NCBI RefSeq assembly: GCF_946480185.1
Contig: NZ_CAMLIG010000020.1
Coordinates: 1-64,000 of the forward strand
Source of the DNA: an uncultured Pedobacter sp.
Lineage (GTDB): Bacteria; Bacteroidota; Bacteroidia; Sphingobacteriales; Sphingobacteriaceae
Length of the DNA stretch: 64,000 bases
Reading direction: 5' to 3'
Both the position numbers and the translations under genes were made by a program. Below are positions 17,691-25,992 of the stretch, piece after piece (within the stretch, counting starts at the first letter, position 1; every line of letters starts with the position of its first letter). The notes beneath the pieces were generated by a model. It searched no databases and had not been told where the DNA came from. It was given only the letters and a program-made list of their open reading frames with translations.

Positions 17691-18497
17691 TTATGTCGCA
17701 TTTTCTCTTACATTCTTAAAAGACCATTTTAGCAAAATAACAAATAGTCTTAATGGGTAAACAACAATCCCAAAAAGCACTATTGTCCATAATATGAATT
17801 TATAGATATAATCGTGACTTTTTATACTACCTTTTGACGAATTTATATTGTTCTGTGCCAGTTGTTTTTCGCCTAGTAACTTTTGCTCAACTACATCACT
17901 GTTGAATTTAAGACCTGCATTAATTTTAGAATCAAATGATTGTTTTGTTCCTAAGTCATAGTCCTCAGAAAAAGTTTTGTATAGTTTATCTTTGTATTCA
18001 TCGTCCTTAAGCAAATGCCGGAATGTACTTAATGACACAAAGTCAAAAACAGTTGTTGAGTCTCGAAATGAAAAGCCTTTTGGTATAGGAGGAAGCTGTT
18101 TCGGGTAAATTTCCTCTCCTCCATATTTTTTAAAAATGTCTAGATGAGTATAAGAATATCCTTTATGAGATATTGGAAGTAGTGTTGCTGTTGGGTAATC
18201 TTTTAAGAATTTCTGCTCTTGTTTTTTGGGTATGAGATATTTGTCATTATTGACGCTGTAATTGCTTACGAAATCTTCATTAATACCTCTGTATAACACT
18301 TTTAATTTGTCAAATGGTAAACTGCCAATTTGTAAGTTAACTTTACTTACCATTTCCTGGTTTGATTTTACCTTGTTCTCATAGTAATAGTTTCTACAAA
18401 ATAAAAAAAAACCAATAAGCCCTGTCAATAGCAATATTCCCACGAATAATAGTATTTCTTTAGCTAAAATTTGTTTAAATTTTGAAGAGTCGTTCAT
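17691..18497 (-). CDS. Membrane protein with two end-placed TM segments, paralogue B
   Basis: The protein has 268 residues and the same plan as its downstream neighbour: LAKEILLFVGILLLTGLIGF at about 11-30, a soluble domain of 190 residues, and a C-terminal FILWTIVLFGIVVYPLRLFV. The soluble domains have drifted far apart while the VYPLR-type end is kept. The gene stop lies in TGTTATGTCGC (read on the plus strand), a sequence like the core of cassette recombination sites, and a matching ATAAC arm lies 70 bp further on. No enzymatic motif is seen. Two different ectodomains on one scaffold would suit two-component sensing, but this is speculation. Confidence 0.7.
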   Translation of the reverse strand: MNDSSKFKQILAKEILLFVGILLLTGLIGFFLFCRNYYYENKVKSNQEMVSKVNLQIGSLPFDKLKVLYRGINEDFVSNYSVNNDKYLIPKKQEQKFLKDYPTATLLPISHKGYSYTHLDIFKKYGGEEIYPKQLPPIPKGFSFRDSTTVFDFVSLSTFRHLLKDDEYKDKLYKTFSEDYDLGTKQSFDSKINAGLKFNSDVVEQKLLGEKQLAQNNINSSKGSIKSHDYIYKFILWTIVLFGIVVYPLRLFVILLKWSFKNVRENAT

Positions 18498-18638
18498 TTT
18501 TATGAGCCTTGTAACAGTTGCAATTCCAGAAACGATATTGATTGCAGAATCATTTTCGCTCTGAATAATTAGATAAATACCAATAAATTAACGTAAACCA
18601 CTGTCAGCCTTTTTTGAATATATTTGTTTTAGGTGCTA

Positions 18639-20318
18639 TTAATTCCATAAGTCTTTTGATTGTTCGTATAAATACTCTTGTCTCTCTACTATTTCATTAT
18701 AGTCCCATTTTATATAGTCAAAGAGGTTTTTCGTTATGGTCAATCTTGATTCTTTATAATATTCCTTTTTATCCCTAAAGTCTTTATTTCGGGCTCTAAT
18801 ATTTTTCTTGTCTTGCAGTATTGTAAGATTTCCCAATCTGTTTAAATAGTCTTTGTACTCAAATTCGTCTTGATCATAAAGTACTTTCCATTCTCCCATT
18901 GGCTTTTGAGGCATTATGTGTTCAACATGAACATCCTTGTTTGACCAGTCAACACTCTCAGAATGCTTTCGTGTAATACGGTCTAGAATCATTTTAGAAA
19001 CTGAATGTTTTACACTTGAAAAAATAAATTCCTCTTTAAATTTTTCTTCATCTCTGAAATTTGGATGTTCCTTGATTTTATTTATAACATTTTCAATCTC
19101 AGAATCATCAATAATTAATTCGCCAATTTGATAATAAAATCTTTCTAATTCTTTTGGGTCTTTTCTTAGTATACTATGTCTAAAAGTTATTGAGTCAACT
19201 GCTTTACAAACTTTGTCAAAGTTTTCAGTATTTAATTTTCTAATAGCTGTTAGGAGCAAAGGAAAGCATTTATTTACTCCCATTGCTTTTAAACTATTTA
19301 GATATATTTTTGAATTAATTGGATTAATGAATCCAACATAATTATTTGACGCGATCAGCAGATCTTCAATAAATTTTTGTGGACCAACCATGGAAATTAA
19401 TTTTCCATAAATTTCAAAGACATATTTTTCGGGTGCTGGAGGATAATTTTTCTTCTCCCATTTTTCGACACCTCGTTTTTGATCTAATTGTTGCCTTAAT
19501 ATTTGACATTCATCAATTGAATTTAAATAATGAAATAAAAACACATCTAAATTACCATTGTTTCTTTCAATTCTGCTACGCACTTCGTCCCAATTGTCAA
19601 TTGCCTCATCAAGTTCATAAGGAATAATGTTATGGCAAAGTTCATTTTTTATTAAATCCCCTTGAGTTAGTTCGAGCCCCCTGGCATTGATAGTTTTAAA
19701 TAAAAGCAACTTGTCTGATTGTTTTTCTGCAGTCATTACAATAAATTCACTCTTTATTATCTTCTCTGTGAATTTTGTTAATCCGTTTAATCCGTGATCT
19801 TTAACTATTTCAGAAATTTTTTGATCGAAAAATTCAAGAGTATTTGTGAGATTCTTGTGTGACCTTTTTCTTCCGTCCTTATGTGCATTGAAATCCTCAT
19901 TGCGAATAATCGACTTAAATAAGTATTTGTCTCTTTTTCCTGTTTCTAAACGTGGTTCTGAAGATGAAGCATCATTTGAAAGATCATTTGGGTCAATAAC
20001 AAATAGCAAAGAGTTAATTCTCTCGATTGCCTTAATCTTGTCGGAACCATTAAGAGACTTAAGAACGCTGAACAATAGTAAAAAAAGAGTTGTCATTCTT
20101 TGCTGTCCGTCTACAATCTCCATTTTTTTTAAGTTATCTGTCTGGAATAAAAGTAGTGAACCTAAAAAGTGACCTTCGTCTTGCGAATCTGAAATGTCGT
20201 AAAACAAATCTGATACTTGTTCCAAATTCCAAGAATATTCTCTTTGGTATAACGGAACAGTAAATGTTTTGTCTTTTAAAATGTCTGAAATTTTGATCGG
20301 CTCTTGAGATACTTTCAT
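18639..20318 (-). CDS. DUF262/DUF1524 (GmrSD-like) nuclease
   Basis: The protein has 559 residues. The N-terminal DUF262 (GmrS-like) domain shows VPLYQREYSW (21-30) and IVDGQQRMTTL (68-78), the ParB-like nucleotide-binding signature. The C-terminal DUF1524 (GmrD-like) HNH domain shows HVEHIMPQ with His467 as likely catalytic residue, and LGNLTIL near 495. Proteins with this fusion act as type IV restriction enzymes that use NTP to cleave modified phage DNA; GmrSD and BrxU are the studied relatives. It is a stand-alone gene preceded by an AT-rich leader. Of all the cargo, this is the most secure defence gene. Confidence 0.9.
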   Translation of the reverse strand: MKVSQEPIKISDILKDKTFTVPLYQREYSWNLEQVSDLFYDISDSQDEGHFLGSLLLFQTDNLKKMEIVDGQQRMTTLFLLLFSVLKSLNGSDKIKAIERINSLLFVIDPNDLSNDASSSEPRLETGKRDKYLFKSIIRNEDFNAHKDGRKRSHKNLTNTLEFFDQKISEIVKDHGLNGLTKFTEKIIKSEFIVMTAEKQSDKLLLFKTINARGLELTQGDLIKNELCHNIIPYELDEAIDNWDEVRSRIERNNGNLDVFLFHYLNSIDECQILRQQLDQKRGVEKWEKKNYPPAPEKYVFEIYGKLISMVGPQKFIEDLLIASNNYVGFINPINSKIYLNSLKAMGVNKCFPLLLTAIRKLNTENFDKVCKAVDSITFRHSILRKDPKELERFYYQIGELIIDDSEIENVINKIKEHPNFRDEEKFKEEFIFSSVKHSVSKMILDRITRKHSESVDWSNKDVHVEHIMPQKPMGEWKVLYDQDEFEYKDYLNRLGNLTILQDKKNIRARNKDFRDKKEYYKESRLTITKNLFDYIKWDYNEIVERQEYLYEQSKDLWN

Positions 20319-21053
20319 CCGTATTTATTTTGTTCTTTTAATTACACCTAACTCCAATAAATGGGTAATAATCTTCCGATTTAGTTAGTAACGTTATATG
20401 GTTTGATTTATAGCGGTTTATTCATGCTAAGATAAACGTAGTTAACAAAAAATAAAAACTATATTTTCGTAAATAAAATATTTATAAAATTAAGCGAGTC
20501 TGCTTTGCGAGTTGAATGAAAGTTCTTGTTGTAGGAGTTCGCAGAACGAGCAACAAGATATGTTTTTAACACAAGGCTTTTGGCGTGTGTTATTGTTTCA
20601 ATAACCATGACAAAGACGAAGCTTTCATGATTCGCAAGGCTCGCAGAACTAGATATGCGTTTAGATTTGTTGGTTATAAGCTGGAATGAGTATTTCACGA
20701 ATGTAAGCTGATGTTCAACAAATATAAAGGAAGCATATATGAGCAAACCGGAGAACTAGGCATATAGAATGACAAATTGCGAAACGTAGTGGAGTAGTGG
20801 AGTTGATGTGTCTGCAAGACTAATCAACGCAACGAATTTGGCGTTCTATGTGCGTTCGTAGCCTTTGCGAATGCCTTATTACCTAATGTACTGGCAATGT
20901 CTCAACCTATGAAACACAGAACCAAAAACTATAAGCAATGTCCCCCTTTTAAAAAAGAAGAAACTTTATAACCTTGCACTTATGAACGAACAAATCTTAC
21001 CTTTCCTTCGGTAAGCACCAATGAGGGAGAGGTAAGATTTGAGAGAGTTTTTA
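20319..21053. other. Non-coding gap in the island
   Basis: No gene is supported. On the minus strand the leader of the DUF262 gene holds ATATAACGTTACTAACT and GAGTTAGGTGT, an inverted CTAACT/AGTTAG pair like a cassette site. At 20993-21043 a perfect 12-bp inverted repeat CAAATCTTACCT/AGGTAAGATTTG spans a 27-nt loop, without a clear T tract. The middle (20490-20900) is rich in short repeated words such as GCGAG, TTGCGA and CGCAGAAC and may be decayed repeat sequence. Confidence 0.5.
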
Positions 21054-21209
21054 TTAATCCTTCGTTTTTACGCTTTCTATAATTGTCATTAACACGACAA
21101 GAATAATTAACACGATAAAAATTAAAATTCCATTTCCATTTGAAACAGTGGCTACGAATATTAAAAATAAAATAGCCAGTATTGCGAAGAGTTGAGTGCT
21201 TTTGCTCAT
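21054..21209 (-). CDS. Small two-TM membrane protein
   Basis: A 51-residue frame begins MSKSTQLFAILAILFLIFVA and continues through a Gly/Asn turn (SNGNG) into a second hydrophobic stretch (ILIFIVLIILVVLMTII), ending ESVKTKD. It thus forms a helical hairpin with charged ends. It lies 15 bp downstream of the lipoprotein gene on the same strand and is probably co-transcribed. No family is recognised. Small hairpin proteins of this kind can be toxins or membrane-protein partners, but nothing here decides it. Confidence 0.6.
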   Translation of the reverse strand: MSKSTQLFAILAILFLIFVATVSNGNGILIFIVLIILVVLMTIIESVKTKD

Positions 21210-21224
21210 TTTATTTTTTATAAA

Positions 21225-21956
21225 TTAATCGCAAGAATAATTTAGTGAAGAATAATAAGTCGATTGTCCTTGGTTAATTTTAATTACTTGGGAAACTCTA
21301 CCCTTATCATTTTTTGTATATTGAAAAGCAGTTTCGTAACCTCCCCCGCCTCCGGTTGTTCCTTTTAAAAGATTTTTTGATGGTTTACCGAAAAAAGTAT
21401 ATAGTTCGCTGTTGTTGAAAGTGTAGCCACCAGCTAAAAGATAAGTTTGCGGTGCAACATCATCAAAGTATAGATATGAAATCCTTCTTTGTGAGACATC
21501 ATTGATGAACTGCTCCTTCTCTACCATATTTCCATTTTGCCACTTGAATGTTGTCTTTTCAACTCCTTCGTTCATTTCCGTTAAATATCCTTGGGTATCA
21601 TAAGTATAAGTGACATCGTCATTTGTTCCTTCAACTTTCTTTACGATCTGATTTTTATCGTTTATGGTGTAAGTGGTCACATCCACAGAGCCACTTTCAT
21701 TATATTCTTCTTTTATAGATGTCGCGGTGTATGTATAATTCGTAGAAGGACCACCGGATTCAGCTATCCTAGATATTCTACCTTGACTGTCATAAGTTAC
21801 GTTCCAAGTAACGGATTCTGTGTTTTGTGAATCTTCATAAAGGTCTGTGTAAGATGAAACTTTGGTGCAAGTTTCGTCTTTGGAAGTGTCATCACTTTTT
21901 TTGCATGCGCCTAGCATAACTGAGGCAGTAAATGCCAACAATAGGATTTTTTTCAT
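21225..21956 (-). CDS. Lipoprotein with YD/RHS-like repeat strands
   Basis: The protein has 243 residues. The signal peptide MKKILLLAFTASVMLGAC ends in a lipobox with Cys18, followed by a charged K/D-rich linker. The body contains repeated pieces of the form YDSQGRI, INDKNQIVKK, YDTQGYLTEM and NDKGRVSQV, which are YD/RHS-type beta strands common in Bacteroidota surface lipoproteins. It is likely exposed on the outer membrane or periplasmic face. It sits in the island with a small membrane protein after it. Function unknown. Confidence 0.8.
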   Translation of the reverse strand: MKKILLLAFTASVMLGACKKSDDTSKDETCTKVSSYTDLYEDSQNTESVTWNVTYDSQGRISRIAESGGPSTNYTYTATSIKEEYNESGSVDVTTYTINDKNQIVKKVEGTNDDVTYTYDTQGYLTEMNEGVEKTTFKWQNGNMVEKEQFINDVSQRRISYLYFDDVAPQTYLLAGGYTFNNSELYTFFGKPSKNLLKGTTGGGGGYETAFQYTKNDKGRVSQVIKINQGQSTYYSSLNYSCD

Positions 21957-22275
21957 AAATATTAATTAATGATTTTTAGTTACTGGTGCAGACCCGACAC
22001 CAGCGGTTATAAACGCAAAAAGCGTAGGACTGTAACCTTAATCCGTCCAAGAGGCCCTGAGAAGCCCGCACAACAGATAGGCTACGTCCCACACTTATTG
22101 CATGGAACGCTACTCTAACTGCTCTTGTTGTGCATTCGAAATTTCTCAGGTTTCTTGTGACAAGAACTTTTAGTTAACGCTTATTTTTTAAGAAGCTAAA
22201 TTTATATTCCTTCTATATTTTAATGTTTGATTAAAGCGAAGTTAAAACAAATCTTCATTTTGAAAATAAATTATT
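21957..22275. other. Gap with long inverted repeat
   Basis: The segment upstream of the lipoprotein gene contains CTGAGAAGCCCGCACAACAG (near 22057) and TTGTTGTGCATTCGAAATTTCTCAG (near 22125), which pair imperfectly into a long hairpin. The flanks read GCGGTTATAAACGC and GTTAACGC. The layout resembles a cassette attC site more closely than a terminator. No gene is seen. Confidence 0.45.
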
Positions 22276-22587
22276 TCACTCATTCAAATGACAGTAGATA
22301 ATATCTGAAACTAAATTCTTCAGTTTCCACCAAGCACCTACAGGAGTAAACACGGTAAAATCATCTGAATAGAAATCCTGTCGTTGAAAATGCAGTCCTT
22401 TTTTAGCCACTAAATCAACAAACTCGTTGATTTCTTCACGCAGTAAAAATCTTACAGTTGCAATTTGTCCGTCATTATAATAAGTTGAGTTTGGAACATC
22501 CTTTTTAAAATATTCCAGTCCTCCAGGATATTTAGATTCCAATAATTTAAGAGGTACAATAAAGTGATAGGATTCAAAGAAAATCAT
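22276..22587 (-). CDS. Small hypothetical protein
   Basis: The protein has 103 residues and begins MIFFESYHFIVPLKLLESKY. It is a compact soluble protein with several aromatic residues and a mixed alpha/beta look: GQIATVRFLLREEINEFVDL could be strand then helix, and FTVFTPVGAWWKLKNLV another strand-helix pair. There is no signal peptide and no motif I recognise. It is the last cargo gene before the backbone. The region before its start has an AAAGCC-TGGTT/AACCA-GGCTTT hairpin (22619-22647). Confidence 0.6.
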   Translation of the reverse strand: MIFFESYHFIVPLKLLESKYPGGLEYFKKDVPNSTYYNDGQIATVRFLLREEINEFVDLVAKKGLHFQRQDFYSDDFTVFTPVGAWWKLKNLVSDIIYCHLNE

Positions 22588-23382
22588 AGTTTAAAAATTT
22601 AAATTGTTAATAAATGGAAAAGCCCTGGTTGATTAAACCAAGGCTTTGAAATGTTTTAGAGTTAAATGAAAAATTGGATTTTTATAAAAAAGACAAGTGT
22701 CAACAGCTAGCTTGCCACACCCAGTTCTCGACTGTACCAATGCATTATAAGCAGTTGGTTGGGTTAAAATATGATTGGATTAATAAAGCTCTGGTTGAAA
22801 AATTAGGGCATTTAAAGTGTGTTAAAATGGAAAATTACACGTCGGTCAATGAGTTTACGGTTCGATTCACACGTTATTCGTGTTAAAAATTCATTGTTTT
22901 TTGAGATTAACCGGTTTGGATTTTTAAAAATTCAAATTTTAGGCATTTGGTGTATAATAACAATCGAAAGGAAACTGTTTTCCAATTCAAGGAAAAGGCG
23001 GGGTTTTTGGTGCAGAGTCGGTGTCCGGCGACTACAGGGGTATGTTTGTTTTTTGACTTTCAAAAAAAATATAAAATTTTAAAATTGAACTCGAATTTTC
23101 TCTCACGTACTATCTTTTTTCTACCACGTACTCTAACAATAACGTAACAAGAAAACATAGGCTAAAACTTCATCAGAAAATTTCTTTCAAAGATTTTAAT
23201 AAAAAAAAGAGCTATTAAAACTTTAGTCACAGGAATTTATATAGTAGAGTACGCCACAGAAAATGTCAGGTATTTTTCGTATATTTATGTAAATAATCTG
23301 TGCCAGTTCTTACGCTGATTAACTCCCCAGATATTTTTCATTATCAAGATTTTCAATTTATGAATATGTCCATGAAATTAAA
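22588..23382. other. Non-coding region before the HTH gene, with iteron-like repeats
   Basis: Nearly 800 bp with no supported gene. CACGTACTAT (23104-23113), CACGTACTCT (23125-23134) and the reverse complement AGAGTACG (23246-23253) are copies of one 8-10-bp word placed 130-280 bp before an initiator-like gene, as replication iterons often are. A short hairpin ACACG/CGTGT lies near 22869. This is the best candidate for an origin or control region of the element. Confidence 0.45.
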
Positions 23383-24018
23383 ATGCACAATAAGCCAAGG
23401 GCTTTTGTTAAAAAGCCTATTTTTTTAAAATTAAAAACCAATAAACTTAACTACCTAGATATTCTAACCTATACCGCAATTAAATCGTTTGATAATCCCA
23501 AAGGCGGATGTTTCCCATCTAACGAGAAAATTGCCAGTCGTTCCGGCTTAAGTAGAACTTTCGTGATTGAATCAATCAAACGATTGGAGAAATCAAATTA
23601 TTTGAAGATTTATAAAAATGGAAATTTCAAATCTCCAAACAGGTCGTTCCCTAACCAGTACTCATTTAAACCTGTTCATTTATTCAATCCAGTACCTTAT
23701 AATATTTTTGAAGTAACTGACCTAACTGTTTATCAAAAAGCTATGCTGTTGCTCCTGAGACAGTTTGCAGTAACCGACTTTGAAATTGATGGTACTATAA
23801 ATAAATTTGCAGATAGATTAGAGTTAACATATAACACTATAAAAAAGCAGTTCGACTCATTAATCCTTAAAGGTTATTTAAAGCCAATTGATAAACGGCT
23901 AACAGAGTTGAAAATAATAGATTGGTCTTATCCTGAACACAGAATAGGAAACATTATCCAACCAATAAGTCACAAACCTGAAATAGATATTAATAATTTC
24001 AGTTTTATAATGACTTAG
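23383..24018 (+). CDS. Helix-turn-helix protein, replication-initiator-like
   Basis: The protein has 211 residues and is the only plus-strand gene in the island. Residues about 20-75 form a winged helix of the HTH_36 type used by plasmid and phage initiators: LDILTYTAIKSFDN, then GCFPSNEKIASRSGLSRT, then FVIESIKRLEKSNYLKI. A second HTH-like segment is seen at about 125-165 (GTINKFADRLELTYNTIKKQ). Such proteins start replication or control the backbone of integrative elements. The iteron-like repeats upstream fit an initiator that binds its own leader. It is convergent with the helicase-like gene across a strong terminator. Confidence 0.7.
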   Translation: MHNKPRAFVKKPIFLKLKTNKLNYLDILTYTAIKSFDNPKGGCFPSNEKIASRSGLSRTFVIESIKRLEKSNYLKIYKNGNFKSPNRSFPNQYSFKPVHLFNPVPYNIFEVTDLTVYQKAMLLLLRQFAVTDFEIDGTINKFADRLELTYNTIKKQFDSLILKGYLKPIDKRLTELKIIDWSYPEHRIGNIIQPISHKPEIDINNFSFIMT

Positions 24019-24030
24019 ATTAAGAATAAA

Positions 24031-24088
24031 GGGGGAGATTTTTTGAAATCCTAATATAAACACACATTTTACTAGGAAAATCTCCCCC
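24031..24088. terminator. Bidirectional terminator in the island
   Basis: GGGGGAGATTTT (24031-24042) and AAAATCTCCCCC (24077-24088) pair over 12 bp with a 34-nt loop. It separates the convergent HTH and helicase-like genes. Confidence 0.85.
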
Positions 24089-24090
24089 TG

Positions 24091-25992
24091 TTATTTATCA
24101 TCAAGTAAAAGCTTTAAGTCCTTTGAAAAGGAATATTTCTTAGATGTCAAAATGTAATACGTCTCATATCCTCGTTTTGGTGACGGCTTTTTTGGCTCTA
24201 TATATTTTCCCTCAAAATAATTTAAAATGTCGCCTGCTTTAGCCTTATGAGCTTCTGAGGGATTTTTACTATATGAGTTTTTATCATAAATTTTTTGAAG
24301 TTTTGCTTTTATATCTTTAGAATAAAGACGGGTATTCAATTTGAATTCCACTAAAATTTCATCGATCATATTGGAGAGATTGGATTCTCTTTCTTCCAAT
24401 GTTTTGTCAAAATATAGCTTTTTCATTTTTGTAAGAATGAAGTCGGTATCCTCAATTTCTTGTTGGTCTGCTTTAGAAAATAGATCGAATAAGAATTCAT
24501 CACGTTTTTTTAAATCATTAAGGTCTTCCAGATAATCGTCATCCAATGGTTTATCATTATTTAGATAACCGTAAACAAGTTCGCACAACCGTCTATAAAT
24601 CAACTTTCGCTTCAATTTTCCCCTTGCTTTTAGAATCTTAAGTTGATCTTCTTCTGAAGAAATGTGAGAAACCTTGACCAACTTAACATTAAAATAGTTG
24701 GTTAACAGATATGCCTCTTTCAGTGTAAGGGAAGTTGAATAGTAATTCTCAACTTTCAGTTTGTATTTAATAGCATCCAGAGAGTATGTATTGAAAGAAT
24801 ATTCTTCATTAAGTAAGGAGCTACAAAAATTATTATCTACAAGGGCATCTACCACACTCTGAACCGCTGGATTTTTATAAGCTAAACCCATCTGTAAAAT
24901 TCTATTTACTAATTTCATATGAAAATCAACTTCCTCTTCAATTTGGTTATCCGTCAGCTCATCTCTGTAAAGGAATAATTTAGTAATATGGGTTATCGAT
25001 TTAAAACCTGTACGGATGCGACCGGATATTTGAATGGCATCTGTAAAAGGATCAATAATGGAGTGTTTGATATGGGGCAAATCAGTCAGGATGATAATAT
25101 GAGGTTTGACACCACGTTGAAGGTATATATCTACTGCGGAAAAGAACCGGCTTGTAAAGAAATTGTATTTCGCATATTGCTGATTTTTAACTGAGTATTC
25201 TACGTTTTCTACTCCTTCTTCATTAAAGAATTCTTTATCCAGATCCTCTGCACAAAAAACTTTATAATCGGATTTTACTTGTTCTAAACGTGTACCGTAT
25301 AAAATGGACTTCTTGCAGTTTGTAAAAACAAATACTGGTCTATCATCCCTGTATAATTTAAGCTGGTTTCTAAAAGATGTTCTTAAATTGGTGGTTGTGA
25401 TAAGTTTTAAATCCTTTTTGTAATTAAAAGTTGGCCTAAATTCTATACGCTTAAACTCATCAAACCTTTTATCTGACGGAATCAAGGGCGTTGCGGTAAT
25501 CAGGGCTTTATGTGTGAATTCAAACAATTCATCCAAGGGAACCTGTAAATTTGGTCTAAAAAGCCCGTATTGAACCAACTTTTCGCATTCGTCATAAAGC
25601 AGGAAATAATTCTCCCTATAGTTTTTGTCTATTCTTTTAAGAATGTTAATAAGCCTACCGAAAGATTCGGGAGTAGTCATTATTTTATTAAAGACGTTCC
25701 TGATGTCTAAAAGATAATCCCTTATTTCTTCATCTCTGATATCTCCGTTCACAATGCATATAGGATGTGTTTTAGCGTCATTCTGTTTAACTTCCATTAC
25801 GGATATAAAGGGTTCGATAATGATGGAGTTTCTGTGGGCATTAAGCTCACAATGGGTTGCCCCAAAAGAAGGTCTTACTTTATTTATGATAGAATTTGAG
25901 GGTATTAAGCCCTCAAATCCATTTTTTTGTAAGATTAAATCAAATTTTAATTTCCTGTCCTTGTATCGGACTTTTATAATTTGAGATTCCAT
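24091..25992 (-). CDS. SF2 helicase-like protein with altered Walker A
   Basis: The protein has 633 residues. Motif II is YDECE (about 133-137), motif III ITATP (165-169) and motif VI QISGRIRTG (321-329), in the order and spacing of SF2 helicases. The place of Walker A reads SFGATHCELN (42-51): the GKT lysine is missing, replaced by Thr-His. I recall related Bacteroidota mobile-element and phage proteins with GATT-type sequences in this position, so the change may be a family trait rather than decay. The C-terminal 300 residues are helical and unassigned. Its ATG directly follows the stop of the upstream 299-residue gene, so the two are coupled. Role: probable element replication. Confidence 0.7.
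   Translation of the reverse strand: MESQIIKVRYKDRKLKFDLILQKNGFEGLIPSNSIINKVRPSFGATHCELNAHRNSIIIEPFISVMEVKQNDAKTHPICIVNGDIRDEEIRDYLLDIRNVFNKIMTTPESFGRLINILKRIDKNYRENYFLLYDECEKLVQYGLFRPNLQVPLDELFEFTHKALITATPLIPSDKRFDEFKRIEFRPTFNYKKDLKLITTTNLRTSFRNQLKLYRDDRPVFVFTNCKKSILYGTRLEQVKSDYKVFCAEDLDKEFFNEEGVENVEYSVKNQQYAKYNFFTSRFFSAVDIYLQRGVKPHIIILTDLPHIKHSIIDPFTDAIQISGRIRTGFKSITHITKLFLYRDELTDNQIEEEVDFHMKLVNRILQMGLAYKNPAVQSVVDALVDNNFCSSLLNEEYSFNTYSLDAIKYKLKVENYYSTSLTLKEAYLLTNYFNVKLVKVSHISSEEDQLKILKARGKLKRKLIYRRLCELVYGYLNNDKPLDDDYLEDLNDLKKRDEFLFDLFSKADQQEIEDTDFILTKMKKLYFDKTLEERESNLSNMIDEILVEFKLNTRLYSKDIKAKLQKIYDKNSYSKNPSEAHKAKAGDILNYFEGKYIEPKKPSPKRGYETYYILTSKKYSFSKDLKLLLDDK

Noticed and set aside
20459..20746. 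95-codon minus-strand frame in the island
   Set aside because: No family feature and poor composition; it lies in a repeat-rich stretch.
22674..23147. Three overlapping plus-strand frames of 66-87 codons
   Set aside because: They overlap each other in different frames, lack domain features, and sit in the putative control region before the HTH gene.
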